NCBI GenBank assembly: GCA_030141605.1
Contig: JAQGDQ010002427.1
Span: forward strand, 1-45,468
Length of the DNA stretch: 45,468 bases
Source: Tubiluchus corallicola
Taxonomy: Eukaryota > Priapulida > Priapulimorpha > Priapulimorphida > Tubiluchidae
Reading direction: 5' to 3'
Of this stretch, positions 34,258 to 42,225 are shown one piece after another (within the stretch, counting starts at the first letter, position 1; each line of letters begins with the position of its first letter). A program made the position numbers and the translations under genes. The notes under the pieces were generated by a model. That model did not search any database and was not told the origin of the DNA. It worked only from the letters and a program-made list of their open reading frames with translations.

Positions 34258-34530
34258 ATGGAAGAGTTAAAATTATTAGCTCAAGAAATTCATAATAGAA
34301 AAAAATTCTCAGAAAGAGCACATATTTGTGTGCAACAGGTGTGCAACAAAACAGACTTTAACGCTGTAAACAAAGAACAAAAAAAGATCAAAAAGATAAT
34401 AGTAAGATCATATATAGAACCCACAAACCAAGTGTTTGCTGGGTTTTGTTTTTTTGACTTCTTCAAAATAGCTTACAATTATCATTACAGGACACAAATA
34501 GGGCACAGTAAGACAAAAAAACTAAATTAA
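34258..34530 (+). pseudogene. Truncated copy of the helical-repeat gene, interrupted by RM unit copy 1
   Basis: The first 20 codons (MEELKLLAQE....RKKFSERA) and the upstream leader match the gene at 38606. At 34316-34320 the similarity ends abruptly, and the sequence becomes the left end of the type I RM unit, which recurs at 41039. The remaining codons to 34530 run through a terminator hairpin and are not real coding sequence. So this is a 5' remnant cut by insertion or recombination, retaining a good promoter and GGGGGG ribosome site. Confidence 0.7.
34418..34455 (+). terminator. Terminator at the left part of RM unit copy 1
   Basis: AACCCA-CAAAC-loop-GTTTG-C-TGGGTT (34418-34445) is followed by a T-run. 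It stops transcription coming from the truncated upstream gene before hsdM. Confidence 0.75.
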
Positions 34531-34795
34531 ATCAATTGCTTTTCATAGTTCAGATTCTATCAGTATCAATTCTCCAATTTGTAAACTAAAATAGATCATA
34601 ATTAACAATAAAATCCATTCGTTCAACATTTTTCCAAAGCTTTTCAATTTTTAATTCTGTAAATACCTGTCTTTTGTTACTTACTTCGGATACAGTAAGT
34701 TCGCAAATGCTCTATTTACATTAAAAAATAAGCAAGTTAGTAGATAGTTGAATTTTCAGTTAGAACTGATGAAATGAATTTAAAATAATTTGATA
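34524..34795 (-). other. Gene-poor stretch with degenerate minus-strand coding traces
   Basis: No intact gene. On the minus strand one frame reads VSEVSNKRQVFTELKIEKLW and continues for about a dozen codons to a stop near 34590, a composition typical of real protein. It has no start or family match that I recognise. It is probably the 3' remnant of a gene whose other fragment may be the 51-aa ORF at 34796-34951. The same traces recur in copy 2 (41239-41516). Confidence 0.3.
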
Positions 34796-34951
34796 CTACT
34801 TCTTTTGATAAATATTTGAATATAGCTTCTGCAAATCTTTTTCCAATTTAATTGTTTCAATTCCACAAATTTTAACAAGTTTAGCTAGAGGAACGACTTT
34901 CTCAACTGTGTTTTGTAGTTCAGTATTTGATGCAATTCTAAAAGATGTCAT
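34796..34951 (-). CDS. Small ORF, 51 aa, copy 1
   Basis: ATG (34949-34951, minus) is preceded by AAAGGAG at normal distance, favouring it over the longer TTG-started frame. The product is amphipathic and basic at the end (TVEKVVPLAKLVKICGIETI), and unrecognised. It is duplicated exactly at 41517-41672. It may be a gene fragment, because coding-like traces continue downstream on the same strand in another frame. Confidence 0.35.
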   Translation of the reverse strand: MTSFRIASNTELQNTVEKVVPLAKLVKICGIETIKLEKDLQKLYSNIYQKK

Positions 34952-35504
34952 AAGCTTCAGCTCCTTTAATTTACTTATACGCTTGGTAGCTCGAAGCAAA
35001 GCGAATTAGATTTAGGATGAGAAAATGAAACTTACTAAAACAGAGTTTTAAAAAATAAAAAAAGAGAAACTACAGATAAAGAAAATTTTGAAATGTTATC
35101 CTTTAGAATGCTATAATGTTATAACTATAGAATAAATATTACTATTTAAATAAAGGAATCGAAATGATAGCAAGAGTAGATAAAACATGAAACAACATGG
35201 GTTCTATTTAATATAAGAAGAAATCTGTATCTTATAATTTGACAACAAACATAATTAGTATTTTATATGCAAGTGAAACTAATGTATTGAATACAGCTTT
35301 ATTTAGACCAGCTAAGAGCGACGAGATAAAAAGTTTAAATAAGACTGGAAATATTGGAGATTATGCAAATTTGGAGCCCCTGAATTTGAAATATAAAAAA
35401 GTAGGAACGAATCATTTTTATTATTTCCAGATCCATCGATTTAACTTTAATAATTTGTCAAATTAATGGTTTATTGATTGAAAATAAAAACTGGAGGTTA
35501 CATT
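34952..35504 (+). other. hsdM leader region with a degenerate ORF
   Basis: After the promoter at 35088-35117, a short frame (ATG 35164, eight codons) ends in TGA. Further in-frame stops are followed by an open stretch at 35239-35466 (75 codons) without a ribosome site or recognisable family. The stretch reads like the decayed remnant of one gene. It is preserved in copy 2 (41673-42225). No other feature is seen before hsdM. Confidence 0.3.
35088..35117 (+). promoter_or_regulatory. Sigma-70 promoter upstream of hsdM copy 1
   Basis: TTGAAA (35088-35093) and TATAAT (35112-35117) with an 18-base spacer. The 390-base leader to hsdM is long. Confidence 0.65.
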
Positions 35505-37079
35505 ATGTCAAGTGCAGCACAGCGTGCCAAGTTACAAGCTCAAATATGGAAGATAGCAAACGATGTAAGAGGTTCTATAGATGGCTGGGACTTTAAACAA
35601 TATGTTTTAGGAACTCTTTTCTATCGTTTTATTAGTGAAAATTTTACTACTTATATCGAAGGTGGGGACGAAAGTGTAAATTATGCAGAAATAAAAGATG
35701 ATATTATTACAGCAGAAATAAAAGATGATGCAGTTAAAACAAAAGGTTATTTCATATATCCTAGCCAACTATTTATAAATATAGAACAAACCGCTAATAC
35801 AAATGAGAGTTTAAATACAGACTTAGCTTCTATATTTTCAGCTATTGAAAGTTCTGCAAATGGTTATTCATCTGAATCTGATATAAAAGGACTTTTTGCA
35901 GATTTCGATACAACAAGTAATAGATTAGGAAATACAGTTAAAGATAAAAATACTCGTTTAGCTGCAGTGATTAAAGGTGTTGCAGGACTTGATTTTGGTG
36001 ACTTTGAGGACAATCACATTGATCTTTTCGGTGATGCTTACGAATTTTTAATTTCAAATTATGCAGCTAATGCTGGTAAATCAGGTGGAGAATTCTTCAC
36101 ACCTCAATGTGTGTCTAAACTTATTGCAAAATTAGCAACACTTAATCAAGATAAAATTAATAAAATTTATGACCCTGCTGCTGGTTCAGGTTCATTATTA
36201 TTACAAGCAAAAAAACAATTTGATGACCATATTATACAAGATGGTTTTTATGGTCAAGAGATTAACCATACTACTTATAACCTTGCTCGTATGAATATGT
36301 TTTTACACAATATAAATTATGATAAATTTAATATTGTATTAGGAAATACTCTTACAAATCCTCACTTTTTGGATGAAAAGCCTTTTGATGCCATTGTTTC
36401 CAATCCACCTTATTCAGTAAATTGGATTGGAAAAGATGACCCGACACTTATAAATGATGACCGTTTCGCTCCTGCTGGAGTATTGGCCCCAAAATCAAAA
36501 GCTGACTTTGCCTTTGTACTTCATGCCTTGCATTATCTTTCAAGTAAGGGAAGAGCTGCTATAGTTTGTTTCCCTGGTATTTTCTATCGTGGAGGAGCAG
36601 AGAAAAAAATTAGACAATATCTAATAGATAATAACTTTGTAGAAACTGTAATTTCACTAGCACCAAATCTATTTTTTGGAACTTCAATAGCTGTTAATAT
36701 AATGGTTCTTTCTAAACGTAAAACAGATGATAAAACTCAATTTATTGATGTTAGTGGTGAAGATTTCTTTAAAAAAGAAACTAATAACAATATTTTAACA
36801 GATAGTGATAATGAAGAGGTGGAAGAACCAGGGCATATTCAGAAAATAATTGAAATATTTGATAAAAAAGAAGACATTGAACACGTTGCAAAATCTGTTG
36901 ATTATGAAAAAATAGTTGAAGAAGATTATACACTTTCAGTAAGCACTTATGTAGAACCAAAAGATACTAGAGAGGTTATAGATATAGATGAATTAAATAA
37001 AGAGATAAAAGAAACAGTAGGGAAAATAGATAAACTTCGTATTGATATAGATGCTATTATTGAGAAAATAGAGGGATAG
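35505..37079 (+). CDS. hsdM: Type I restriction-modification DNA methyltransferase subunit M, copy 1
   Basis: The start is ATG 35505 behind CTGGAGG; the longer TTG-started frame from 35478 is rejected. The 524-residue protein has an N-terminal HsdM helical domain (about 10-150) and a Rossmann methylase core. The core shows [14 protein letters not shown] (197-210), SAM motif I DPAAGSGS (223-230) and catalytic motif IV NPPYS (300-304), the N6-adenine class. A C-terminal helix (about 490-524) contacts HsdS. Two M with one S form the methyltransferase; with HsdR it restricts. HsdR is not in the window. An hsdS follows after a hairpin repeat. Confidence 0.95.
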   Translation: MSSAAQRAKLQAQIWKIANDVRGSIDGWDFKQYVLGTLFYRFISENFTTYIEGGDESVNYAEIKDDIITAEIKDDAVKTKGYFIYPSQLFINIEQTANTNESLNTDLASIFSAIESSANGYSSESDIKGLFADFDTTSNRLGNTVKDKNTRLAAVIKGVAGLDFGDFEDNHIDLFGDAYEFLISNYAANAGKSGGEFFTPQCVSKLIAKLATLNQDKINKIYDPAAGSGSLLLQAKKQFDDHIIQDGFYGQEINHTTYNLARMNMFLHNINYDKFNIVLGNTLTNPHFLDEKPFDAIVSNPPYSVNWIGKDDPTLINDDRFAPAGVLAPKSKADFAFVLHALHYLSSKGRAAIVCFPGIFYRGGAEKKIRQYLIDNNFVETVISLAPNLFFGTSIAVNIMVLSKRKTDDKTQFIDVSGEDFFKKETNNNILTDSDNEEVEEPGHIQKIIEIFDKKEDIEHVAKSVDYEKIVEEDYTLSVSTYVEPKDTREVIDIDELNKEIKETVGKIDKLRIDIDAIIEKIEG

Positions 37080-37111
37080 AAAAAATTGAAATGAAAAAAA
37101 TAATAGCACTG

Positions 37112-37183
37112 AACCACGAAAAACACGAAGTACACGAAAAAAACAAATAAAAAAATTTCGTGCTTTTAGTGTCATTTGTGGTT
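37112..37183. repeat. Long hairpin repeat between hsdM and hsdS, copy 1
   Basis: AACCACGAAAAACACGAAG on the left pairs imperfectly with the right arm ending GTGTCATTTGTGGTT over about 30 bases. This is the widespread ACCACGAA-CACGAA type of palindromic repeat. Close copies lie at 43833-43903 and 45211-45282, each immediately before an hsdS. Confidence 0.8.
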
Positions 37184-37203
37184 AATACAAAGGAGACTAA
37201 ATT

Positions 37204-38334
37204 ATGATTAAACAAAATTTTATGGATAGTTTGCTTGATGGGTTTGAGGTTGAGTGGAAGAGCTTGGGGGAAGTTGCAGATTATGAACAACCTACAAAAT
37301 ATTTAGTAAAATCAAAAAATTATAGTGATGATTTTGACACACCAGTTTTGACAGCTGGGAAGACTTTTATTCTTGGATATACAAATGAAATTGAAGGTAT
37401 TTATGAGGCATCAAAATTTCCAGTAATTATTTTTGATGATTTTACAACTGCTAATAAATGGGTTGACTTTAATTTTAAAGCAAAATCATCAGCAATGAAG
37501 ATGATTACATCAAAAGATGAAAAGGAAGTTTTATTAAAATATATTTACTATTGGTTAAATACGTTACCAAGTGAATTAATTGAAGGAGACCATAAACGTC
37601 AATGGATTAGAAATTTTTCAAATAAATCAATCCCAATCCCCCCCCTACACGTCCAAACTGAAATCGTCCGTATTCTAGACGCTTTCATAGAGCTTACAAC
37701 AGAGCTTACAACAGAGCTAACAACAGAGCTAACAGCTCGTAATAAGCAATATAACTATTATCGTGATAAGTTGCTGAGCTTTGAGGAAGGGGAAGTTGAG
37801 TGGAAGAGTTTGGGGGATGTTGCAAAAATTCAACGTGGGAAAAGACTTGTAAAAAGTCAATTAGCGGAAATTGGTAATTATGCAGTTTATCAAAACGCAA
37901 TGACACCACTTGGACATTACCATGATTTTAATGTAGAAAGTGATACAACTTTTGTTATTAGTGCAGGTGCAGCAGGAAACATTGGTTATAGTGATGTAGA
38001 TTTTTGGGCTGCGGATGATGTTTTTTATTTTATTTTAGAAGAAAACTTAAAAAGTAAGTTTTTATATTATTATTTATTAACACAGCATTATAAAATATTA
38101 CCTCAAGTGAGAAAGGCAAGTATTCCAAGGTTGTCTAGAACAGTGTTAGAAAAGCTTATGATTCCAGTTCCTTCTATTGAACAACAAGAACAAATAGTGT
38201 CTATCCTTGATAAATTTGAAGCCTTAACAACTTCAATTTCTGAAGGTTTGCCTCGTGAAATAGAGTTACGTAATAAGCAATATGAGTATTATAGAGATAT
38301 GCTGCTTAGTTTTCCAAAAGAGGAAAAAAATTAA
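37204..38334 (+). CDS. hsdS: Type I RM specificity subunit S, copy 1 (intact)
   Basis: The 376-residue specificity subunit starts behind AAAGGAGAC. Target-recognition domain 1 occupies about 15-145, ending in IPIPPLHVQTEIVRILDAF. The central conserved spacer helix carries four LTTE units (about 163-178), then the repeat RNKQYNYYRDKLLSFEEGE. TRD2 is about 200-320, ending [20 protein letters not shown], and the second conserved region ends [19 protein letters not shown]. The motif EWKSLG(E/D)VA precedes both TRDs. It sets the bipartite DNA sequence modified by HsdM. Confidence 0.93.
   Translation: MIKQNFMDSLLDGFEVEWKSLGEVADYEQPTKYLVKSKNYSDDFDTPVLTAGKTFILGYTNEIEGIYEASKFPVIIFDDFTTANKWVDFNFKAKSSAMKMITSKDEKEVLLKYIYYWLNTLPSELIEGDHKRQWIRNFSNKSIPIPPLHVQTEIVRILDAFIELTTELTTELTTELTARNKQYNYYRDKLLSFEEGEVEWKSLGDVAKIQRGKRLVKSQLAEIGNYAVYQNAMTPLGHYHDFNVESDTTFVISAGAAGNIGYSDVDFWAADDVFYFILEENLKSKFLYYYLLTQHYKILPQVRKASIPRLSRTVLEKLMIPVPSIEQQEQIVSILDKFEALTTSISEGLPREIELRNKQYEYYRDMLLSFPKEEKN
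37690..37736 (+). repeat. 12-bp tandem repeat in the hsdS spacer, copy 1
   Basis: GAGCTTACAACA x2 then GAGCTAACAACA and a last partial unit encode LTTE repeats. The same array occurs at 44410-44456 in hsdS copy 2 with slightly different bases. Confidence 0.9.
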
Positions 38335-38335
38335 G

Positions 38336-38427
38336 CAACCACGAAAGACCCAAAAGGCACGAAAAAAGATAAAAAGAAATTAAAAAATATTAAATGCTTT
38401 GTTCGTGTGTTTAGTGCCGTTCGTGGT
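38336..38427. repeat. Hairpin repeat after hsdS copy 1
   Basis: CAACCACGAAAGACCC on the left and GTGTTTAGTGCCGTTCGTGGT on the right form an imperfect palindrome of the same ACCACGAA class. It is repeated after hsdS copy 2 at 45101-45190. Confidence 0.75.
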
Positions 38428-38449
38428 AAAAAGAAAAAAAATAGCCTTA

Positions 38450-38475
38450 AGGGAGTCGCAGAGCTCTCTTTTTTA
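38450..38475 (+). terminator. Terminator of hsd operon copy 1
   Basis: AGGGAG (38450-38455) pairs with CTCTCT (38464-38469), followed by TTTTTTA. It is absent behind hsdS copy 2, where another hsdS follows instead. Confidence 0.6.
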
Positions 38476-38519
38476 TACCCCCAAAAATGTCTAAAAATGT
38501 AAAGAAACTATTCTCATCA

Positions 38520-38548
38520 TTGATCTACAGCTACATTTATGATATAAT
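38520..38548 (+). promoter_or_regulatory. Sigma-70 promoter of the helical-repeat gene
   Basis: TTGATC (38520-38525), a 17-base spacer and TATAAT (38543-38548). The region downstream of the -10 is duplicated from or to 34195-34258. Confidence 0.75.
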
Positions 38549-38605
38549 ATGTATATATTGTGAAAAAAATATTTTACTGTATTTCTCTATTATTAGGGGG
38601 GAAAA

Positions 38606-40047
38606 ATGGAAGAGTTAAAATTATTAGCTCAAGAAAAACATAATAGGAAAAAATTTACAGAAAGAGCGTACAGATTATTTAATAATGTTTCTATAGAAGA
38701 TATGGATAAAGATAACTTAAGCTTAGTGCTGTGGGGATACAGTTTATATTTACTTAATAACCAAAAAAATGAAGAAATGTTAGAATTTTTTAATTCTTAT
38801 AAATCAATAATAGACACTTTAAATAAAAGAGAAAAAAATAGGATTTATTATAATTATGCTGGAGCACTGCGTTACTTAAAAAAATATAAAGAATCTTTAG
38901 AGTTTTCACAAAAACATGAGAAAAATAACATCTCTTTGAACTTACAAATTGGAAGACTAAAGTATAGGAATGGGGAAGTAGATGCAGCTATTTATAGTTT
39001 TCAAAAAATATTAGACTCAAAAGAAGAAGAAGATATAAAAAAGATAGCTTATTTTGAGTTAGCTTCAATGTATGTAAAAAAAGAAAACATACTGATGTTG
39101 GAAAGTATGCTAGAAAAAATAAAAGTATTTTGCGAAGAGACAAAACTTCAGCACAGATGTACAGTTTATTACGATCTCTACACATATTTAAAGTTTTTAA
39201 ATAGAGACGAAGACGCACTAAAAGCATTAAGAATATGCATGAACTCTGATCCTGTAACTCCATTTGATGTTGCGTTAAAAAAAGCAAGTGAAGTAGAAGA
39301 ATTAAAGTTACTTGCTAAAGAAGTAAATAATAGAAAAGCATTTAGCGAAAGAGCGCATAAATTATTTTATAAAATGCCAATAAATGAATTAAATAAAGAT
39401 AATTTGAGCTTAGTACTATGGGGGTACAGTCTTTACTTACTTAATAATATGAAATATGAAGAAATGGAAGAGTTTTTTTTGAAATATAAAAGTATAATAG
39501 ATGATATAAATAAAAATGAAAGAAATAGAATTTATCATAATTACGCTCTAGCTTTATTTTTTGAAAATAGATTAGAGAAGCTTTAGAATTTTCAAGAAAA
39601 GATAAAAAAAATGACTGGGAGTACTTAATAGCCGCTAGAGCTCGTTGGAAAGAAAAAGAATATAATAGGGCAATCAGATGGTTCAAAAAAGCGAGTAAAA
39701 GCGACATTGATGAAGTACAACAGTGGGGAATGTACGGTTTAGCTGATATTTATCTTGAAACAGATAGAAAAGAATTGCTGAAAAATATATTAATTGATCT
39801 ACTATTTTATTACAAATCAATTAAAACATTACATCATAAATGCGTAAAATCTTATGACTTGTATGAATACTTAACCTTTTTAGATAGTCCAAATGAAGCT
39901 TTGTTTTTTCTAAATGAATGCGCGAATACAAAGCCTATAACACGTTCAGATGAACGCGTAAATAAGCAAGCTAAAAAAATATTAAAGGAGGGAGAATTCC
40001 ATGAAAAAGATTATAATATTACTAATGCTTTTAATAAGTTTGGCTAG
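38606..40047 (+). pseudogene. Tandem-duplicated helical-repeat (TPR-like) protein, frameshifted
   Basis: It starts at ATG 38606 behind AGGGGGG. The first frame gives 326 residues. It has two homologous halves, each opening with EELKLLA.E..NRK.F.ERA..LF (residues 2 and 232) and NLSLVLWGYSLYLLNN, with A.ALRYLKKYKESLEF-type TPR-like helix pairs. Near 39580 a -1 shift is needed. The other frame then continues REALEFSRKDKKNDWEYLIA to the stop at 40047, matching the rest of half one. Intact length would be about 480 residues, built from alpha-helical repeats with no catalytic motif. The 3' end overlaps a signal-peptide gene by 47 bases, recalling Rap-Phr receptor/peptide pairs. The shift may be a mutation or a sequencing error. 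Confidence 0.65.
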
Positions 40048-40147
40048 TTTTGCAAACTCTAAAAAATGTACTGATGATTGCAAAAAGAAAATTGATAAAA
40101 GTAATCTTCCCACTATTTCAGTGATGGGGGAAAACGACGGAGCGTAA
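40001..40147 (+). CDS. Small secreted peptide (48 aa, signal peptide)
   Basis: The ATG at 40001 lies behind a strong AAAGGAGGGAG (39984-39994). The first 18-20 residues (MKKIIILLMLLISLASFANS) are a textbook Sec signal peptide with a likely cleavage after SFA. The remaining part of about 30 residues is hydrophilic, has a CTDDC cysteine pair and ends in a Gly-Ala tail. The gene starts inside the 3' end of the helical-repeat gene and overlaps the convergent HTH gene by 35 bases. The overlap with an upstream helical-repeat gene resembles phr genes; a secreted structural or lipoprotein-like peptide is the alternative (there is no lipobox). Confidence 0.6.
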   Translation: MKKIIILLMLLISLASFANSKKCTDDCKKKIDKSNLPTISVMGENDGA

Positions 40148-40490
40148 AGGTGTCTATTTTAGATGCCTTTTTTATTTCTTTTATTTTTTCTTCTAATTTT
40201 AAAGATCTGTAATAATATTCTAGTAATTCTGCTTTTATTGTAAGTGGAGTTTTTTTATAACTGTTCGTCAAAACTAAATCAATAATATCTTGAGAATCGT
40301 TAATTTCTAAGACTTCAATCAATTTGTCTAATTTTTTTTGACTTAAATATCTTTTATCGTGAATCACACTTGAAAGAAAATTCTCAGAGATATTTAAAAT
40401 TTTTGATATTTTTTTTCGAGATTCTTTTTCTTCTTTTTTATTTAAATATTTTCTTAGTATTTCCTCAGTTGGTCTATAAATACCTTTCAT
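40113..40490 (-). CDS. HTH regulator (Cro/CI-like)
   Basis: The start is put at the ATG complementary to 40488-40490, with GGAGGG at 40497-40502, not at the GTG 40523. The 125-residue protein has an N-terminal helix-turn-helix (SRKKISKILNISENFLSSVI, about 24-43; KRYLSQKKLDKLIEVLEI follows) of XRE type and a C-terminal helical part (TIKAELLEYYYRSLKLEEKI). It reads toward the small secreted peptide and away from the operator pair, so autoregulation is likely. It is divergent from the 113-aa ORF. Confidence 0.65.
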   Translation of the reverse strand: MKGIYRPTEEILRKYLNKKEEKESRKKISKILNISENFLSSVIHDKRYLSQKKLDKLIEVLEINDSQDIIDLVLTNSYKKTPLTIKAELLEYYYRSLKLEEKIKEIKKASKIDTFTLRRFPPSLK

Positions 40491-40523
40491 TGTTACCCTC
40501 CTAACAGAACAAACGTTTTTCAC

Positions 40524-40582
40524 TTTTAACTATATAGTTAAAAACTAAACTAGACGACTCACTTTTAACTATATAGTTAAAA
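40524..40582. promoter_or_regulatory. Twin 20-bp palindromic operators
   Basis: The perfect palindrome TTTTAACTATATAGTTAAAA occurs at 40524-40543 and again at 40563-40582, 39 bases centre to centre. Both are preceded by CAC and lie between the divergent HTH gene and the 113-aa ORF. Flanking AAACGTTTTT and AAAAAACGTT extend the symmetry of the whole region. The natural ligand is the HTH protein encoded alongside. Confidence 0.75.
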
Positions 40583-40684
40583 AACGTTCTAAATACTATA
40601 AAATTTAAGTTGCAACGCGTTGTAAAATTATTATATCATATATTATGTTAATATTGTAACTTAAAAAAGCAAAGGAGGTAGTAT

Positions 40685-41026
40685 ATGCAGACATGTGATG
40701 AAAAGCGTGCTGCTTGGGGGGATACTAGAAAAATTGAATTTAGAGAAAAGTGGAGGAGATTTAGGAGAGAACAATGCAAGTACAATACTGAAGAATCTTT
40801 AAAATTAGAGCAGAGAATAAAAAAAACACAAGACATAATGTTATTAGAAAGTATAGATGAAGATTTAAATACGCAAAATCAAGTAATATTAAATCTAATT
40901 GCAGAAATTGAAAATAAAAACATAGGGCTTAAATTAGAAGAAGAAATTTTAAAATACATAAATAATCTTAAAAGTAGATTTTATGATTTAGGTTATCAGA
41001 AAAGAAAAATTGAAGAAATGTTCTAA
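40685..41026 (+). CDS. Helical charged protein, 113 aa, unknown
   Basis: ATG 40685 follows AAAGGAGGTAG (40672-40682). The protein is rich in Arg, Lys and Glu. It has a tryptophan/arginine-rich N-terminal part (WRRFRREQCKY, about 23-33) and then coiled-coil helices (about 38-113). No family is recognised. It is divergent from the HTH gene and probably controlled by the twin operators. It ends 13 bases before the left edge of RM unit copy 2. Confidence 0.5.
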   Translation: MQTCDEKRAAWGDTRKIEFREKWRRFRREQCKYNTEESLKLEQRIKKTQDIMLLESIDEDLNTQNQVILNLIAEIENKNIGLKLEEEILKYINNLKSRFYDLGYQKRKIEEMF

Positions 41027-41140
41027 AAAAATAATTAAAAGCACATATTTGTGTGCAACAGGTGTGCAACAAAACAGACTTTAACGCTGTAAACAAAGAA
41101 CAAAAAAAGATCAAAAAGATAATAGTAAGATCATATATAG

Positions 41141-41180
41141 AACCCACAAACCAAGTGTTTGCTGGGTTTTGTTTTTTTTT
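41141..41180 (+). terminator. Terminator at the left part of RM unit copy 2
   Basis: Same stem as copy 1 (AACCCACAAAC / GTTTGCTGGGTT) with a longer T-run. It follows the 113-aa ORF and would end that transcript. Confidence 0.75.
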
Positions 41181-41238
41181 GATTTCTTCAAAATAGCTTA
41201 CAATTATCATTATAGGACACAGTAAGGCAAAAAAACTA

Positions 41239-41516
41239 AATTAAATCAATTGCTTTTCATAGTTCAGATTCTATCAGTATCAATTCTCCAATTTGCAGAC
41301 TAAAATAGATCAAATTAATATTGTATCAATAAAATCCATTCGTTCAACATTTTTCCAAAGCTTTTCAATTTTTAATTCTATAAATGCCTGTCTTTTGTTA
41401 CTTACTTCGGACACAGTAAGTTCGCAAATGCTCTATTTACATTAAAAAATAAGCAAGTTAGTAGATAGTTGAATTTTCAGTTAGAACTGATGAAATGAAT
41501 TTAAAATAATTTGATA
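41239..41516 (-). other. Gene-poor stretch, copy 2 of degenerate coding traces
   Basis: This is the counterpart of 34524-34795 with a few substitutions and a small insertion near 41320. No intact gene is seen. The minus-strand trace with the SEVSNKRQ-type sequence is present here too. Confidence 0.3.
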
Positions 41517-41672
41517 CTACTTCTTTTGATAAATATTTGAATATAGCTTCTGCAAATCTTTTTCCAATTTAATTGTTTCAATTCCACAAATTTTAACAAG
41601 TTTAGCTAGAGGAACGACTTTCTCAACTGTGTTTTGTAGTTCAGTATTTGATGCAATTCTAAAAGATGTCAT
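41517..41672 (-). CDS. Small ORF, 51 aa, copy 2
   Basis: Identical in sequence to the ORF at 34796-34951, with the same AAAGGAG ribosome site. It is unrecognised and may be a fragment. Confidence 0.35.
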   Translation of the reverse strand: MTSFRIASNTELQNTVEKVVPLAKLVKICGIETIKLEKDLQKLYSNIYQKK

Positions 41673-42225
41673 AAGCTTCAGCTCCTTTAATTTACTTATA
41701 CGCTTGGTAGCTCGAAGCAAAGCGAATTAGATTTAGGATGAGAAAATGAAACTTACTAAAACAGAGTTTTAAAAAATAAAAAAAGAGAAACTACAGATAA
41801 AGAAAATTTTGAAATGTTATCCTTTAGAATGCTATAATGTTATAACTATAGAATAAATATTACTATTTAAATAAAGGAATCGAAATGATAGCAAGAGTAG
41901 ATAAAACATGAAACAACATGGGTTCTATTTAATATAAGAAGAAATCTGTATCTTATAATTTGACAACAAACATAATTAGTATTTTATATGCAAGTGAAAC
42001 TAATGTATTGAATACAGCTTTATTTAGACCAGCTAAGAGCGACGAGATAAAAAGTTTAAATAAGACTGGAAATATTGGAGATTATGCAAATTTGGAGCCC
42101 CTGAATTTGAAATATAAAAAAGTAGGAACGAATCATTTTTATTATTTCCAGATCCATCGATTTAACTTTAATAATTTGTCAAATTAATGGTTTATTGATT
42201 GAAAATAAAAACTGGAGGTTACATT
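41673..42225 (+). other. hsdM copy 2 leader with degenerate ORF
   Basis: Repeats the copy 1 leader, including the eight-codon frame (ATG 41885) and the 75-codon open stretch at 41960-42187. Nothing additional is seen. Confidence 0.3.
41809..41838 (+). promoter_or_regulatory. Sigma-70 promoter upstream of hsdM copy 2
   Basis: TTGAAA (41809-41814), 18-base spacer, TATAAT (41833-41838), identical to copy 1. Confidence 0.65.

Larger units (their letters stand above)
34316..38437 (+). repeat. Type I RM unit, copy 1 (about 4.1 kb)
   Basis: From the AGCACATATTTGTG edge to just beyond the hairpin repeat after hsdS, this segment recurs at 41039-45200 with offset 6721-6723. By eye the two copies are almost identical across hsdM and its upstream 1.1 kb. 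They differ in the hsdS start and second half. The copies are in direct orientation and separated by the helical-repeat/HTH block. Confidence 0.85.

Noticed and set aside
34321-34530. Coding continuation of the truncated helical-repeat ORF
   Set aside because: Similarity to the full-length gene stops at 34320 and the frame passes through a terminator; only the first 20 codons are genuine.
36947-37290. Minus-strand ORFs across the hairpin repeats and hsdM/hsdS junction (also 43668-44010)
   Set aside because: Phenylalanine-rich translations of palindromic and A-rich sequence; no independent evidence.
37690-37736. Short regular repeats considered as a CRISPR fragment
   Set aside because: Contiguous 12-bp units without spacers, inside the hsdS coding frame; it is a coding tandem repeat. 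No CRISPR array is seen anywhere in the window.
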